From Chondromyces crocatus (lineage in GTDB: Bacteria; Myxococcota_A; Polyangia; Polyangiales; Polyangiaceae): a DNA stretch of 64,000 nucleotides. Below are positions 49,143 to 57,898 of the stretch, piece by piece (position 1 is the stretch's first letter; each line of letters starts with the position of its first letter). Location: the NCBI RefSeq assembly GCF_001189295.1, contig NZ_CP012159.1, positions 4,356,525-4,420,524 on the forward strand. Reading direction: 5' to 3'. The notes beneath the pieces were generated by a model. That model was not told the origin of the DNA. It did no database searches and was given only the letters and a program-made list of their open reading frames with translations. Position numbers and translations under genes: made by a program.

Positions 49143-49916
49143 CTACATCTTCCCTATGACTCCGAGGCCCATGCCGCCGATGCCCATCGGCATGGGCGTC
49201 ACGTCGACGAACGGGCGCGCCACGTCGTTGCGGACGAGTACCTTCTTCGGGGCGACCAGGCCGCCGATCAGCATCGCCGCGCCACCCACCTGCGCCAGTC
49301 CGTTCACCACCATCAGGAACGTCACGCCGCTGAGGTCCGAGTTGCGTGAGCGGCTGTGGAGCATCCCGAGCGAGATGAAAGGCCCGGCGAGCGGCGCATA
49401 CAGCGGTACCAGCTCGTCGGCGTTGGCCATGTCGGCGATCGCCGCGGTCATCGCCGAGATCAAGTACATCGTGCCGAAGGTGACGGCGCCGCCGATGACC
49501 AGCCCTCGACGCGCACGCTCCTCGAGCGTGTACCCCGGCGGGATGTCCATCCCCTCTCGGTAGTCGATGATCCTGGGCGCCTCTCGTCGCGCTTCGCCCG
49601 GCGGGGGGTAATACCCCGGCGGCGGATAGTATCCCGGGGGCGCCCCCTCGTACCCGGGCGGAGGCGCACCGTATCCAGGCGGAGGCGCGCCGTACCCAGG
49701 CGGAGGCGCGCCGTATCCAGGCGGAGGCGCGGCCTGCCCTGCTCGACCCGCAGCGCCTGCTGACGGATCGGCGTCGACCTGCTGCGCGGTCGCGCCCGCC
49801 GCGGACTGCGCCAGCGCGGGCGTCGGCGCGAGCAGCGCGACACCGAGCAGCGCCAGGGCGCCAGCGACATGTGAATTGCGAGATGAGGAACGAGATCTCG
49901 TCAGCGTCGTCCGCAT
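49143..49916 (-). CDS. Proline-rich membrane protein, tandem paralog 3
   Basis: A 257-residue paralog, abutting the previous gene (stop next to start). Signal (ALLGVALLAPTPALAQ), a Tyr/Pro/Gly repeat (APPPGYG heptads, 21-bp unit) of ~45 residues, then the core IPPGYTLEERARRGLVIGGA, YAPLAGPFISLGML, GLAQVGGAAMLIGGLV and a charged tail with VDVTPMPMGIGGMGLG. The tail motif is nearly identical in paralog 4, so these two are the closest pair. Confidence 0.6.
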   Translation of the reverse strand: MRTTLTRSRSSSRNSHVAGALALLGVALLAPTPALAQSAAGATAQQVDADPSAGAAGRAGQAAPPPGYGAPPPGYGAPPPGYGAPPPGYEGAPPGYYPPPGYYPPPGEARREAPRIIDYREGMDIPPGYTLEERARRGLVIGGAVTFGTMYLISAMTAAIADMANADELVPLYAPLAGPFISLGMLHSRSRNSDLSGVTFLMVVNGLAQVGGAAMLIGGLVAPKKVLVRNDVARPFVDVTPMPMGIGGMGLGVIGKM

Positions 49917-50080
49917 GAAGCCTCCTCACCGCTCTCGCGGCGACGGCAGAATGAAGCAACCCAGAAAAGGAAGAGCGAGGGAGCAGCATACGTGGCTCGA
50001 CCTCGGGATCAACGGCGCCCACCGCGTGCACGCCCCGTCGCACCGCGCAGTCGCTTGCGCAGGGCCCACCGCGTCACCGA

Positions 50081-50836
50081 TCACATCGACCCCATGACGC
50101 CGAGCCCCAGGCCCCCGACGCCCATCGGCATCGGCGTGACCTCGACATGGGACAGGCCCACATCCTTGCGGACCAGCTCCTTCTTCTTGAAGCGCAGGCC
50201 CGCCATCAGCAGCACCAGACCCCCCGACTGCACGAGCGCGTCGAGCATCAGCACGCCCACCGCCGTGCCTCCGTCGTCGCGTGACTCGGCGAGGTAGTAC
50301 GTGGGGATGGTGATCATCGGCCCGACCACCGGCACGAGGAGCGGGATCAGCTCCGTCGAGCCCTGCGCGGTACCCACCACCGCGGTCGCCACCGAGGCCG
50401 CGTAGGCCGTGCCGAACGTCACGGCCCCCGCGATGACCAGCCCGAGCCGCGTGCGTGTCTTCAGCGTGTACCCCGGCGGGATGGCCGTCCCCTTCTTGTA
50501 AGGGAGCCGCTCCGGCCAGCTGCCGGCCTCTCCGCCCTGCATCCGCATCAGCGCAGGATCCTGGGAAGCTGGCGGCGCCCCGTACGGCGGTGGGTAGGCT
50601 GCCGGTGGCGGGGGGTCCGCTGCACCGCTCGTCGGCGCTTCGCCTCCCGGTACCGCTGGCTCCCCCGACATCGGCGGCTCACCTGGAGGAGCAGCCGTCC
50701 CGCTGCCCGTCGGTGGCGTTTGTGCCCTCGCGGGGGCACCCCCCATCAGGACCAGCAAAGCACCCAGCCCGGCGGCGCGGGCGAGTGCGTTGCGTCGTTG
50801 CGACCAGGAACAGCCACCCCTCCGTCTCGATACCAC
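50081..50836 (-). CDS. Proline-rich membrane protein, tandem paralog 4
   Basis: A 251-residue paralog and the first gene of the tandem set by transcription. Signal (GALLVLMGGAPARAQ), a Pro/Gly/Ala-rich spacer, then the core IPPGYTLKTRTRLGLVIAGA, LLVPVVGPMITIPTYY and LVLLMAGLRFKKK, with the tail VEVTPMPMGVGGLGLGVMG. Divergence of the Pro-rich part with conservation of the three-helix core suggests repeated duplication. No known family recognised. Confidence 0.6.
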   Translation of the reverse strand: MVSRRRGGCSWSQRRNALARAAGLGALLVLMGGAPARAQTPPTGSGTAAPPGEPPMSGEPAVPGGEAPTSGAADPPPPAAYPPPYGAPPASQDPALMRMQGGEAGSWPERLPYKKGTAIPPGYTLKTRTRLGLVIAGAVTFGTAYAASVATAVVGTAQGSTELIPLLVPVVGPMITIPTYYLAESRDDGGTAVGVLMLDALVQSGGLVLLMAGLRFKKKELVRKDVGLSHVEVTPMPMGVGGLGLGVMGSM

Positions 50837-51028
50837 GACGCTCGTCCCTCCCTCGGTTGCGCCGACGGACGCGCGAGCGCATCACCGTCGACGACGGCCC
50901 AGCATACGCAGCTTCAACGCCACCTCAAAGGCCGACGCCGTCTGCTCGTGGGCTCCAGCACCGTGTCGACGCCTGACGCGACGTGCCAACGCGCGTCGCG
51001 TCGCGTCGCACGCGTTGCGCCTGGCCAC

Positions 51029-52567
51029 TCACCCCGCGTTCGGTGGCGTCGTGTCCTGCGGGCTCGCGGCGTGATCGCGCCTCCCACCCGATCGCCCGGC
51101 GCCCGTGCCTCGACGCGCCCGCCACCACCGCGCCTCGGCGTCTCCCCGCGCAGCGGGCTCCCTGCGCTGCGCCAGCGCGGCCGCCTCGCTCACCGGATCG
51201 TCGCCCTCGATCCACACGTCGGGCAGGAACCCACGCATCTCCTCGAAGTCACCCAGCGCGTCCTTGAACGCGCGCGTCCCGAGCGACACCTGGATCCCGG
51301 AGCGCGGGAGCTGGAACAGCGCCACCTCGCCCACGGCCATCCCACCGCGTGTCGGCTGGCCTGCGATGATCACCGACGGGAGCTGCCGCGCCATGGACAC
51401 CAGCATCTCGCACGCAGAAGCGCACCCGTCGTCGACCAGGAGCACCGCCCGCGCGCGCAGCGGTCCAGCCGCGTGACCGCGCACCAGCGCCCCTTCCGTC
51501 ACCACGTCTTCTCGCGGAGCGCCGCGCACCCGCAGCTCCTCGGCCTGCGCCTCCAGCTTGGCGATGTGCGCCATGAACCGCGCCTCTGCCTCGGCCGGCA
51601 CATCCCCTCGGCCCAGCCGCCGCCGCGCGCTGTTCGCTCGACCCTCCGCTGCGGCCGCCGAGCGCACCTCCCGCTCCGACAGCCGCTGCATCGGCTCGTC
51701 GGTGAGCGCGAGCAGGAACGCCTCCGCGTAGCGGTAATTCCCTCCGCCGTTGCCCCGCAGATCGAGCACGAAGCCGGGAGTCGTCCGCAGCGCCGCCGCC
51801 ATCGCCGGCAGCGTGTCCAGCTCCAGCGCGGCGCCGTTGTCGAACGTCCGGATCGACAGCACCGGCACCTCACCCTGCCGCGTGAACGTCACCGCGCCCG
51901 TCGCGCGCGGCGCCACCTCGGCGTCCGTCGTGTGCAGGGCGAGCTGCGCCGGCGCGCCCTCTGCGCTGAAGCACGGCACCTCCGCGGTCTCCGGCCCGAC
52001 CGCGAACACCCCCAGCACGAACCGCCCTTCGGGCGTCGGCAGCACCTCCACCCCTCTCGCGCCCAGCGTGCACCCCGCGAAGCGCTCCTCGCCCAGCCAC
52101 AGCCCACCGTCCGCGTCCACCCGCTCGATCGGCGCCGTCACGTAGGGCCTTCGCCGAGGCCCTGCCATCAACCGCAGCGGCGCTTGCCCCCCGTACCCGA
52201 ACGAGAGGTGACCATCCGGCCTCTGAAAGACATCCCGCAACAGCCGCGTGAGTTCCTCGGGCTCCCACCGCGGCTTCGCCTGGACCCGCGCGTGCGCCCT
52301 CGTCAGCGCGTGCGCGGAGGGTGACCGCTGCCCGCCGTCCACCCCCGCGTAGGCCTCGTCGAACACCCGCGTCACGTGGCGGAGTTCCTCCACCGCCTCG
52401 GCCGCGCTCACCGCCTGCGGATCGCGATCGAACGCGGTGTCCGCGATGCGCCAGGACGGGGCCGACGCCCGACCGATCGCCGCCATGCAGCCGAGCTGCG
52501 AGAGGGCGAGCGCTCCTGTGAGCGCGAGCGCGGAGAAGCCGGAAGAAGCGATCTCCCGAGCCGGCAC
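51029..52567 (-). CDS. S41-family serine protease lipoprotein
   Basis: A 512-residue protein. The signal (FSALALTGALALSQLGC) has a lipobox. The S41/C-terminal-processing-protease core shows LDLRGNGGGN and the catalytic Ser in VDDGCASACEML, with GQPTRGGMAVGEVALF afterwards. There is an N-terminal ~130-residue domain (like the tricorn-core/photosystem processing type) but no PDZ that I can see. GTG 52567 fits the signal best; GTG 52627 is an alternative. It probably degrades or trims extracellular proteins. Confidence 0.82.
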   Translation of the reverse strand: MPAREIASSGFSALALTGALALSQLGCMAAIGRASAPSWRIADTAFDRDPQAVSAAEAVEELRHVTRVFDEAYAGVDGGQRSPSAHALTRAHARVQAKPRWEPEELTRLLRDVFQRPDGHLSFGYGGQAPLRLMAGPRRRPYVTAPIERVDADGGLWLGEERFAGCTLGARGVEVLPTPEGRFVLGVFAVGPETAEVPCFSAEGAPAQLALHTTDAEVAPRATGAVTFTRQGEVPVLSIRTFDNGAALELDTLPAMAAALRTTPGFVLDLRGNGGGNYRYAEAFLLALTDEPMQRLSEREVRSAAAAEGRANSARRRLGRGDVPAEAEARFMAHIAKLEAQAEELRVRGAPREDVVTEGALVRGHAAGPLRARAVLLVDDGCASACEMLVSMARQLPSVIIAGQPTRGGMAVGEVALFQLPRSGIQVSLGTRAFKDALGDFEEMRGFLPDVWIEGDDPVSEAAALAQRREPAARGDAEARWWRARRGTGAGRSGGRRDHAASPQDTTPPNAG

Positions 52568-52853
52568 CCGCAGGTCGGGCGAGCCCTCGGAGCTCGAACG
52601 GTGGAAAGCGTGTCGAGGGTCAGGCACGGCCCGACGATGGTGAGCGAAATGCCGACCCTCGTGCAACCGCGCCGAGCCCGCGCGTGTGCGACTTGTCTCC
52701 CTGTTTCCAGGTTGTCCTGCAATCCCCCGTCGCGTTCGCCCGACACGGTCGGAGGCCCTGCGCATCCGGGCCAAATGCGAAGGACGCCTCGTGAAGCGCC
52801 CTGGTCGAGCACCTCAGGAGGCGTCCTTGCGTCGAAGGACCTCTCGCGGAGGG

Positions 52854-53036
52854 TTACTCCTGCGAAGCGCCCTCGGCCTGAGCCGCGCCCTGCTCGGTGA
52901 GCGGAGCGTACTGGGCGACCCAGCGGGACCACGCCTTGGTGCGCTTGCCGGTCTTGCGGTTGCTTTGCTTCGCGAGGGACTCCTTGCGCGCAATCTTCTG
53001 AAGCAGGTGCTGATGCTGACGCGACGGACGATGCAT
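52854..53036 (-). CDS. Small basic protein of unknown function
   Basis: A 60-residue protein. The first half is strongly basic (HRPSRQHQHLLQKIARKESL then AKQSNRKTGKRTKAWSR), the tail is acidic/Gln-rich. It could bind nucleic acid; no family recognised. ATG 53036 has GGAG 13 bases upstream. It is a weak call because it is short and in high-GC DNA. Confidence 0.4.
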   Translation of the reverse strand: MHRPSRQHQHLLQKIARKESLAKQSNRKTGKRTKAWSRWVAQYAPLTEQGAAQAEGASQE

Positions 53037-53186
53037 GGCGGCGGATGCTGCTCCAGCCGGCCTCGACGCGCAAGCCCCAGATGGGCCGCCGAGGCCTTCA
53101 TCGCCTCTCCCCGGGGCCTCGTGACCTGGCGCTCCCTCCCATCGGCCCACGAGCTTCGCGCCGGGGCCCCTGTACCCCGCGCGCTC

Positions 53187-53657
53187 TCACCCAGCTCGTC
53201 GACGCTTCTTCCTGCCTTCGCGTGCGCGTTCCCCCTCGCGGTTGCCAGCGCTTGGGCCTTCATCAGCAGTTGCGCTCTCGTCAGCGCCCTCGCCAGCCCC
53301 AGCGCCTGCGCTCTCGTCAGGGCCCGTGCGGTGTGCAGCGCTTGCGCCCTCGCCAGCCCCAGCGACCGCGCTCCTGCCAGCGCCCTCGCGGTCGCCAGCC
53401 CCAGCGCCCTTCCGCGCTTCCGTGCTGCCGCCGTCTTCTCCCTCCGGCCCCAGCCGCCCGAACGTGTGAACCCCGTAAATCGTCGCCAGCAGCCCCACCA
53501 CCGCGAGCACCCGCCCGACCTCGGACGGCCCGATCCCCACGAACCCCAGCCCTGCCAGCAGCAGCAGCCCCCCACCCACCAGCGCCACGCGCGCCCGCCG
53601 CTCCGTGCCCGTGCCCCAGGGCCCGTCGGGCGGCGCTTCGCCTTCCGCGACCATCAT
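53187..53657 (-). CDS. Two-TM protein with low-complexity Glu/Ala/Gly tail
   Basis: A 156-residue protein. Residues ~20-60 hold two hydrophobic helices (ALVGGGLLLLAGLGFVGI, VGRVLAVVGLLATIYGV), and the last ~90 residues are an acidic Gly/Ala/Glu repeat (AGAGEGADES pattern) ending in a basic cluster KKRRR. Its start overlaps the stop of the next gene upstream (ATGA), so both are in one transcript. Function unknown. Confidence 0.5.
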   Translation of the reverse strand: MMVAEGEAPPDGPWGTGTERRARVALVGGGLLLLAGLGFVGIGPSEVGRVLAVVGLLATIYGVHTFGRLGPEGEDGGSTEARKGAGAGDREGAGRSAVAGAGEGASAAHRTGPDESAGAGAGEGADESATADEGPSAGNREGERAREGRKKRRRAG

Positions 53658-54280
53658 CGGAACTTCCGCGTCCTCGCGTGCGTGATGAAGTCCTGCACGT
53701 CACGCGTGAGCTGCCGCTCCGCCGTGATCGTGGTCTGCTCGTGCGACTCGCCCACCAGATCGTCGTAGCGGTAGTTCGTCTGATACAGCAGCACCAGCCG
53801 CACCTCACCATCCTCACCGGCGCGCACCAGCCGCAGCTTCTCGTCTTGCCGGTTCGCGGGCGGGATCGCTGGACCCAGCTTCGCCGCGTCTTCCTCCGTC
53901 ACGTAGACGACGCCGTAGTCGCGCCCTCGCACCCCGACGTCGATGTGGATCGTCGCGCCCGTGCTCAGCAGCGTCACGTCACGACCTGGCGCGGGCTGCG
54001 CCCCCTCCTGGGTGATCGCGCGCTGGATCACCTCGAGCGCGCGTCGCTCGTCCAGCGTCCGCATCGCGTTCGGCTGCCGGATCGGCGGCGGTCCGCAGCC
54101 GAGCGCGCCCAGCAAAAGCGCGCCCATGGCGCCCCACCCCAGCGCGACGAGGCCCGCGCGGCGCCCCACCCGCGCCAGAGGTCGCTGCGCTGCGACCGAC
54201 GATTCTCGACAGGCCGACGGCACCCCCACCACGTCGTTTTCCGAGGTCCCGGGCACCTGCTCCGCCTCCTGAGTCTGCAT
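53654..54280 (-). CDS. Putative lipoprotein, hypothetical
   Basis: A 208-residue protein. A hydrophobic segment ending GALLLGALGC (about residue 62) would be a lipobox, but it is preceded by ~45 charged residues, unusual for a signal peptide; a downstream start may be real. The mature part has strands (VTLLSTGATIHIDVGV, YGVVYVTEEDAAKL) and a C-terminal basic helix. Coupled to the two-TM gene through an overlapping start/stop. No family recognised. Confidence 0.5.
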   Translation of the reverse strand: MQTQEAEQVPGTSENDVVGVPSACRESSVAAQRPLARVGRRAGLVALGWGAMGALLLGALGCGPPPIRQPNAMRTLDERRALEVIQRAITQEGAQPAPGRDVTLLSTGATIHIDVGVRGRDYGVVYVTEEDAAKLGPAIPPANRQDEKLRLVRAGEDGEVRLVLLYQTNYRYDDLVGESHEQTTITAERQLTRDVQDFITHARTRKFR

Positions 54281-54331
54281 GGCCGTCCCTCAGAGTAGCC
54301 AACGCGCGTCGGCTTCGCTACTTCTCCCGGC

Positions 54332-55966
54332 ATGGCGCGGCTCGCGGCGATCGACATCGGATCCAATGCCATCCGCCTCCGGATCGTCGACGTCGAGCCT
54401 CCGACGTCGAGCCCACAAGGGCCGATGCTCTCGCCGTTCCGCGACGTGGCCGTCGATCGCGCCCCGGTCCGGCTCGGCCATGACGTATTCACGAAGGGTC
54501 ACCTCGAGCCCGGCATCATCGGCGCGGCCTGTGATGCTCTGCGTCGGTTCCGGGCCACCATGGATGCCGTCAAGGTGGATCGATACCGCGCCGTTGCGAC
54601 CAGCGCCGCGCGCGAAGCCTCGAACGGCGATCTCTTCGTCGAGCGCGTCGCCCGCGAGGCCGGCGTCCACGTCGAGGTCATCGAAGGCTTCGAGGAGGCC
54701 CGCCTCGTCCAGCTCGCCGTCAGGGAGCGCATCCGCCTCGGCGATCGCGCCGCCCTCCTCATCGACATCGGCGGCGGCTCCACCGAGCTCACCCTCCTCC
54801 AGGGCCGAGAGCGCGTCTTCTCTCGCTCCTTCCCCGTCGGCACCGTGCGCCTCATCGAGGCCTTCCTCGACGAGCGCCGCCCCCTCGACGCCACGCGTCG
54901 CCACCTCATGGAGGAGTACATCGGCCGCATCCTCGCCGACGCCCTCCGCGAGGTCCGTGAGCTGACCGGCGGACGCCCCGACATGCTCATCGGCACCGGC
55001 GGCAACATCGAGACCCTCGCCGACCTCTGCCCCGTGCAGAGCGCCTTCCCCGAGGGCCGCGCCATCGAGGTCTCCTCCATGGATCGCCTCCTCGCCGAGC
55101 TGAGCATCCGCTCCCCGGACGAGCGCATCCAGCTCTACAACCTCCGCCCCGACCGCGCCGACACCATCGTCCCGGCCGCCACCATCCTCAGCCGCGTCGC
55201 CGGAGATTTCGGACATCGATCCATCTCGGCCCCTGGCGTCGGCCTCAAGGAAGGCGTCCTCGTCGACCTCGCGCACGTCCACTTCATCGGCCACGACTTC
55301 CCCGCCGAGATGGCCGCGGTCCACGACGCCTGCCTCCGCCTCGGCCGCCGCTACCACTTCGACGAGGCCCACGGCACCCTCGTCGCCCGCCTCGCGGGCC
55401 GCCTCTTCGACGACCTCGCCCCGCGTCACCGCATGGGCCCTCGCGATCGCATCCTCCTGCACGCCGCGGCCCTCCTCCACGACGTCGGCGACTTCGTCCG
55501 CTACGAAGGCCACCACAAGCACAGCTACTACATCATCATCCACAGCGACCTCATGGGCCTCACCCCCGACGAGCGCGCCATCGTCGCCAACGTCGCCCGC
55601 TACCACCGCAAGACCCCGCCCAGCCCCGAGCACGAGAACTTCCGCGCCCTCTCCCGCGAAGGCCGCTCCCAGGTCAAAGCCCTCTCGTCCATCCTCCGCG
55701 TCGCCGACGCCCTCGACCGCGAGCACCGCGCCAAGGTCACCGGCGTTTCCGCGCGCATCGAGGGCGACACCCTGCTCCTCGACCTCCAGGGCACGGGCGA
55801 GCGCGCCCTCGAAGAGTGGACCGTCCACGCCAAGGCCGGCATGCTCCGTGACGCCTTCGGCCTCGACATCCGCATCCTCGGCGGCCAGCTCGGCACCTCC
55901 AGCGCCGCCAAGCGCATCAGCTCGAACCCCCCTTCGGTCGCTGGCCCCACGAGCGGCCAGCGCTGA
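54332..55966 (+). CDS. ppx: Ppx/GppA phosphatase with HD domain
   Basis: A 544-residue protein of the exopolyphosphatase/guanosine pentaphosphatase family. The ASKHA domain starts at the N-terminus (AAIDIGSNAIRLRIV) with the second phosphate motif LLIDIGGGSTELTLL and GTGGNIETLADL. An HD domain follows (~330-480, LLHDVGDFVRYEGHHKHSYY). It hydrolyses polyphosphate and/or pppGpp, so it can influence the stringent response. ATG 54332 gives the exact N-terminal strand. Confidence 0.9.
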   Translation: MARLAAIDIGSNAIRLRIVDVEPPTSSPQGPMLSPFRDVAVDRAPVRLGHDVFTKGHLEPGIIGAACDALRRFRATMDAVKVDRYRAVATSAAREASNGDLFVERVAREAGVHVEVIEGFEEARLVQLAVRERIRLGDRAALLIDIGGGSTELTLLQGRERVFSRSFPVGTVRLIEAFLDERRPLDATRRHLMEEYIGRILADALREVRELTGGRPDMLIGTGGNIETLADLCPVQSAFPEGRAIEVSSMDRLLAELSIRSPDERIQLYNLRPDRADTIVPAATILSRVAGDFGHRSISAPGVGLKEGVLVDLAHVHFIGHDFPAEMAAVHDACLRLGRRYHFDEAHGTLVARLAGRLFDDLAPRHRMGPRDRILLHAAALLHDVGDFVRYEGHHKHSYYIIIHSDLMGLTPDERAIVANVARYHRKTPPSPEHENFRALSREGRSQVKALSSILRVADALDREHRAKVTGVSARIEGDTLLLDLQGTGERALEEWTVHAKAGMLRDAFGLDIRILGGQLGTSSAAKRISSNPPSVAGPTSGQR

Positions 55967-55996
55967 CGTCCTGGTCCCTCACCCCAAGAGCGGCCA

Positions 55997-56026
55997 GCGC
56001 TGACGCCGACGCGCGGCGGTCAGCGC
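55997..56026. terminator. Hairpin and duplicated 18-mer between convergent genes
   Basis: GCGCTGACGCC pairs with GGCGGTCAGCGC (one bulge) around a 7-nt loop in the 76-bp gap. GAGCGGCCAGCGCTGACG also occurs twice, just before and in the gap. Probable shared terminator. Confidence 0.5.
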
Positions 56027-56042
56027 AGCAGCGCCACCGCCG

Positions 56043-56501
56043 TCACACCCGGTGGCCCCAGCGCGCGCAGAGCCGAGCGTGTCGGTGCGTGAACAGCCGC
56101 CGCACGAACCAGGACGACGCTGGCACCGGGAAACGTGGCTCGAACGCCAGCCGATCCACCACCGTGCACCCGTCCCCCGCCGGTGTCACCGACCGCTCAT
56201 GCTCCCACAGCTTCATGGCGAGCATCGGCGACCGCTCCACGAACCGCCGCTCCCCCAGCTCCACCAGCGTCACATCACTCCGGTCCACGGGCAGCACCCC
56301 GCCGAGCAGCAACCAGCTCCGCCCGATTCGCTCCCCGAGCACCACCCGCGAGAGGTCGAGTGCCGGGACATCCTCGGGCCACGTCATTCGCATCAGTGGC
56401 CCGAGCTCGTGGTTGATCCCCTCGGCCGTCGTCGCCCACCGCCAGACGTCATCAGGCGCGGCGCGGAGCGCGCTCTCGATGCGGAAGTGATGGACCGTCA
56501 C
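56043..56501 (-). CDS. SRPBCC-fold (START/Bet v1-like) protein
   Basis: A 152-residue protein. The start (VHHFRIESALRAAPDDVWRW) and the RVVLGERIGRSWLLL and VVDRLAFEPRF strands match the polyketide-cyclase/START-like fold, which binds hydrophobic ligands. GTG 56501 places the first strand at the N-terminus; a longer upstream frame has a low-complexity region unlikely to be coding. Ligand unknown. Confidence 0.65.
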   Translation of the reverse strand: MTVHHFRIESALRAAPDDVWRWATTAEGINHELGPLMRMTWPEDVPALDLSRVVLGERIGRSWLLLGGVLPVDRSDVTLVELGERRFVERSPMLAMKLWEHERSVTPAGDGCTVVDRLAFEPRFPVPASSWFVRRLFTHRHARLCARWGHRV

Positions 56502-56569
56502 AGGACGCGCGATTCGAACATCCCGCGGCGTGGATGTCGACGAAACTCCGAAGCCCCGATGGAGGGTAC

Positions 56570-57304
56570 ATGAAGCGCACCAGGCGCACGTGGACGATGA
56601 ACACGGCAGATCCTGCTGGAGAGCGACTGCTTCGTCAGGCGCTGGTCGAGCCGCGCCGCTTCCATGAGCGCGGAGCGCCCTACGGCCTGCTTCAGTTCTA
56701 CTTCGAGGGGCGGCTCTCGCTCGAAACGCTCCGCCCTCTCCTGAAAAGCGACGACGTCTTCGTTCAGGCGACGGCTTCATTCATCGCGTCCGAGCTCGGT
56801 CATGTTGCCCAGCCGCTGATCGACGACATCATTCCGTTGCTCGGTGCACCGATGGCGCGTGTCGTCTGGGATGCCATGGACAGCCTCACCGTATGCGCTA
56901 CGGGGGAGCACCTCGCGACGTTCGCGCACGTCGTCGGCATGCTGGCGAGCCGCGACGACACCCTGAGGAAGCACGCCATGTCCCTGGTCTCCAGGGCCGA
57001 GCTGCCGCAGATCGAGGCAGCGCTGTGCACCTTCGAAGCGCGGATGCCGCGTGATGACCACCATGAACGTGGCCTCGCCGTGCTGATGGACGCACGGCAA
57101 GTCGATGCAGAGAAGATCATCACCCTGATGCGTGACCCCAGCCCGCTGCTCCGACGTTACGGCGCCATTGCTGCAAAGCGGCTCCTACGACAGCTCCCGG
57201 AGCTGATCGAACTGGCGGGCACCAGCGACGATCCCGACCTGCGCGATTTCCATGACGCCTCCCGACGAGAACTCGACGCTACTCGAGAGCAGCCAGGGGA
57301 CTGA
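56570..57304 (+). CDS. Helical repeat (HEAT-like) protein
   Basis: A 244-residue all-helical protein. Units such as LLKSDDVFVQATASFIASEL and LLGAPMARVVWDAMDSLTV look like HEAT/armadillo-type repeats, which usually serve as scaffolds. ATG 56570 has GGAGGG 6 bases upstream; an earlier ATG at 56534 has none. It is the last gene before the 31-bp repeat array and the RiPP locus; a link is possible but untested. Confidence 0.6.
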   Translation: MKRTRRTWTMNTADPAGERLLRQALVEPRRFHERGAPYGLLQFYFEGRLSLETLRPLLKSDDVFVQATASFIASELGHVAQPLIDDIIPLLGAPMARVVWDAMDSLTVCATGEHLATFAHVVGMLASRDDTLRKHAMSLVSRAELPQIEAALCTFEARMPRDDHHERGLAVLMDARQVDAEKIITLMRDPSPLLRRYGAIAAKRLLRQLPELIELAGTSDDPDLRDFHDASRRELDATREQPGD

Positions 57305-57313
57305 CCCCCCGAC

Positions 57314-57592
57314 TGCACGCGTCCGGTGGGTCCAGGTCACCGGCTGCACGCGTCCGGTGGGTCCGGGTCACCGGCTGCACGCGTCTGGTGGGTCCAGGTC
57401 ACCGGCTGCACGCGTCTGGTGGGTCCGGGTCACCGGCTGCACGCGTCTGGTGGGTCCAGGTCACCGGCTGCACGCGTCTGGTGGGTCCAGGTCACCGGCT
57501 GCACGCGTCTGGTGGGTCCAGGTCACCGGCTGCACGCGTCTGGTGGGTCCAGGTCACCGGCTGCACGCGTCTGGTGGGTCCAGGTCACCGGC
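57314..57592. repeat. 31-bp tandem repeat array, 9 copies
   Basis: Nine head-to-tail 31-bp units (TGCACGCGTCTGGTGGGTCC followed by AGGTCACCGGC), with a partial tenth ending TGCATACGTCCG. Variation is only at two positions (TCC/TCT and CCAGG/CCGGG). The unit contains an ACGCGT palindrome and GGTG/CACC arms. It is not a multiple of three, so it is not coding, and no spacers exist, so it is not CRISPR. It begins 10 bp after the upstream gene's stop. Confidence 0.9.
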
Positions 57593-57604
57593 TGCATACG
57601 TCCG

Positions 57605-57898
57605 AAAAGGGGTCGGTTCAGGGATGCGTGTCCAAGGCGGTGGCAGCCTGGTTCAATGGGTGGAATGAGGCCTACCGAGCGGTGAATGGGGCGGACTCAG
57701 CGGAAGCGTCGAACGAGGAAAACGTGAAACAACCCACGGATCTTGTTCCGGAAAATGTGAGTACGCTTTCCTGTCTGTTCAAGTTCTGCCGTGGGCATGT
57801 AACCTGGCTGTCGTGATGGACCCAGATCGTAGCCGACGTACTCATCTACGGTTAGTGAGCGCCGGTACACGATGTAGCTCAGCAGGGAGATCGGAACG
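57605..57898 (+). promoter_or_regulatory. Leader region of the RiPP precursor gene
   Basis: About 290 bp with no gene. GC is locally lower (~57700-57790), as expected for a promoter. No consensus hexamer pair stands out. AGGGAGA (57884-57890) is a good ribosome-binding site 8 bases before the precursor ATG. The region directly follows the 31-bp array. Confidence 0.45.

Noticed and set aside
54290..55828. A 512-codon minus-strand frame opposite the Ppx gene
   Set aside because: Val/Glu/Asp-rich antisense shadow; ppx is unambiguous.
57314..57592. 31-bp repeats considered as a CRISPR array or a coding repeat
   Set aside because: No spacers, no cas genes; 31 bp is not divisible by three.
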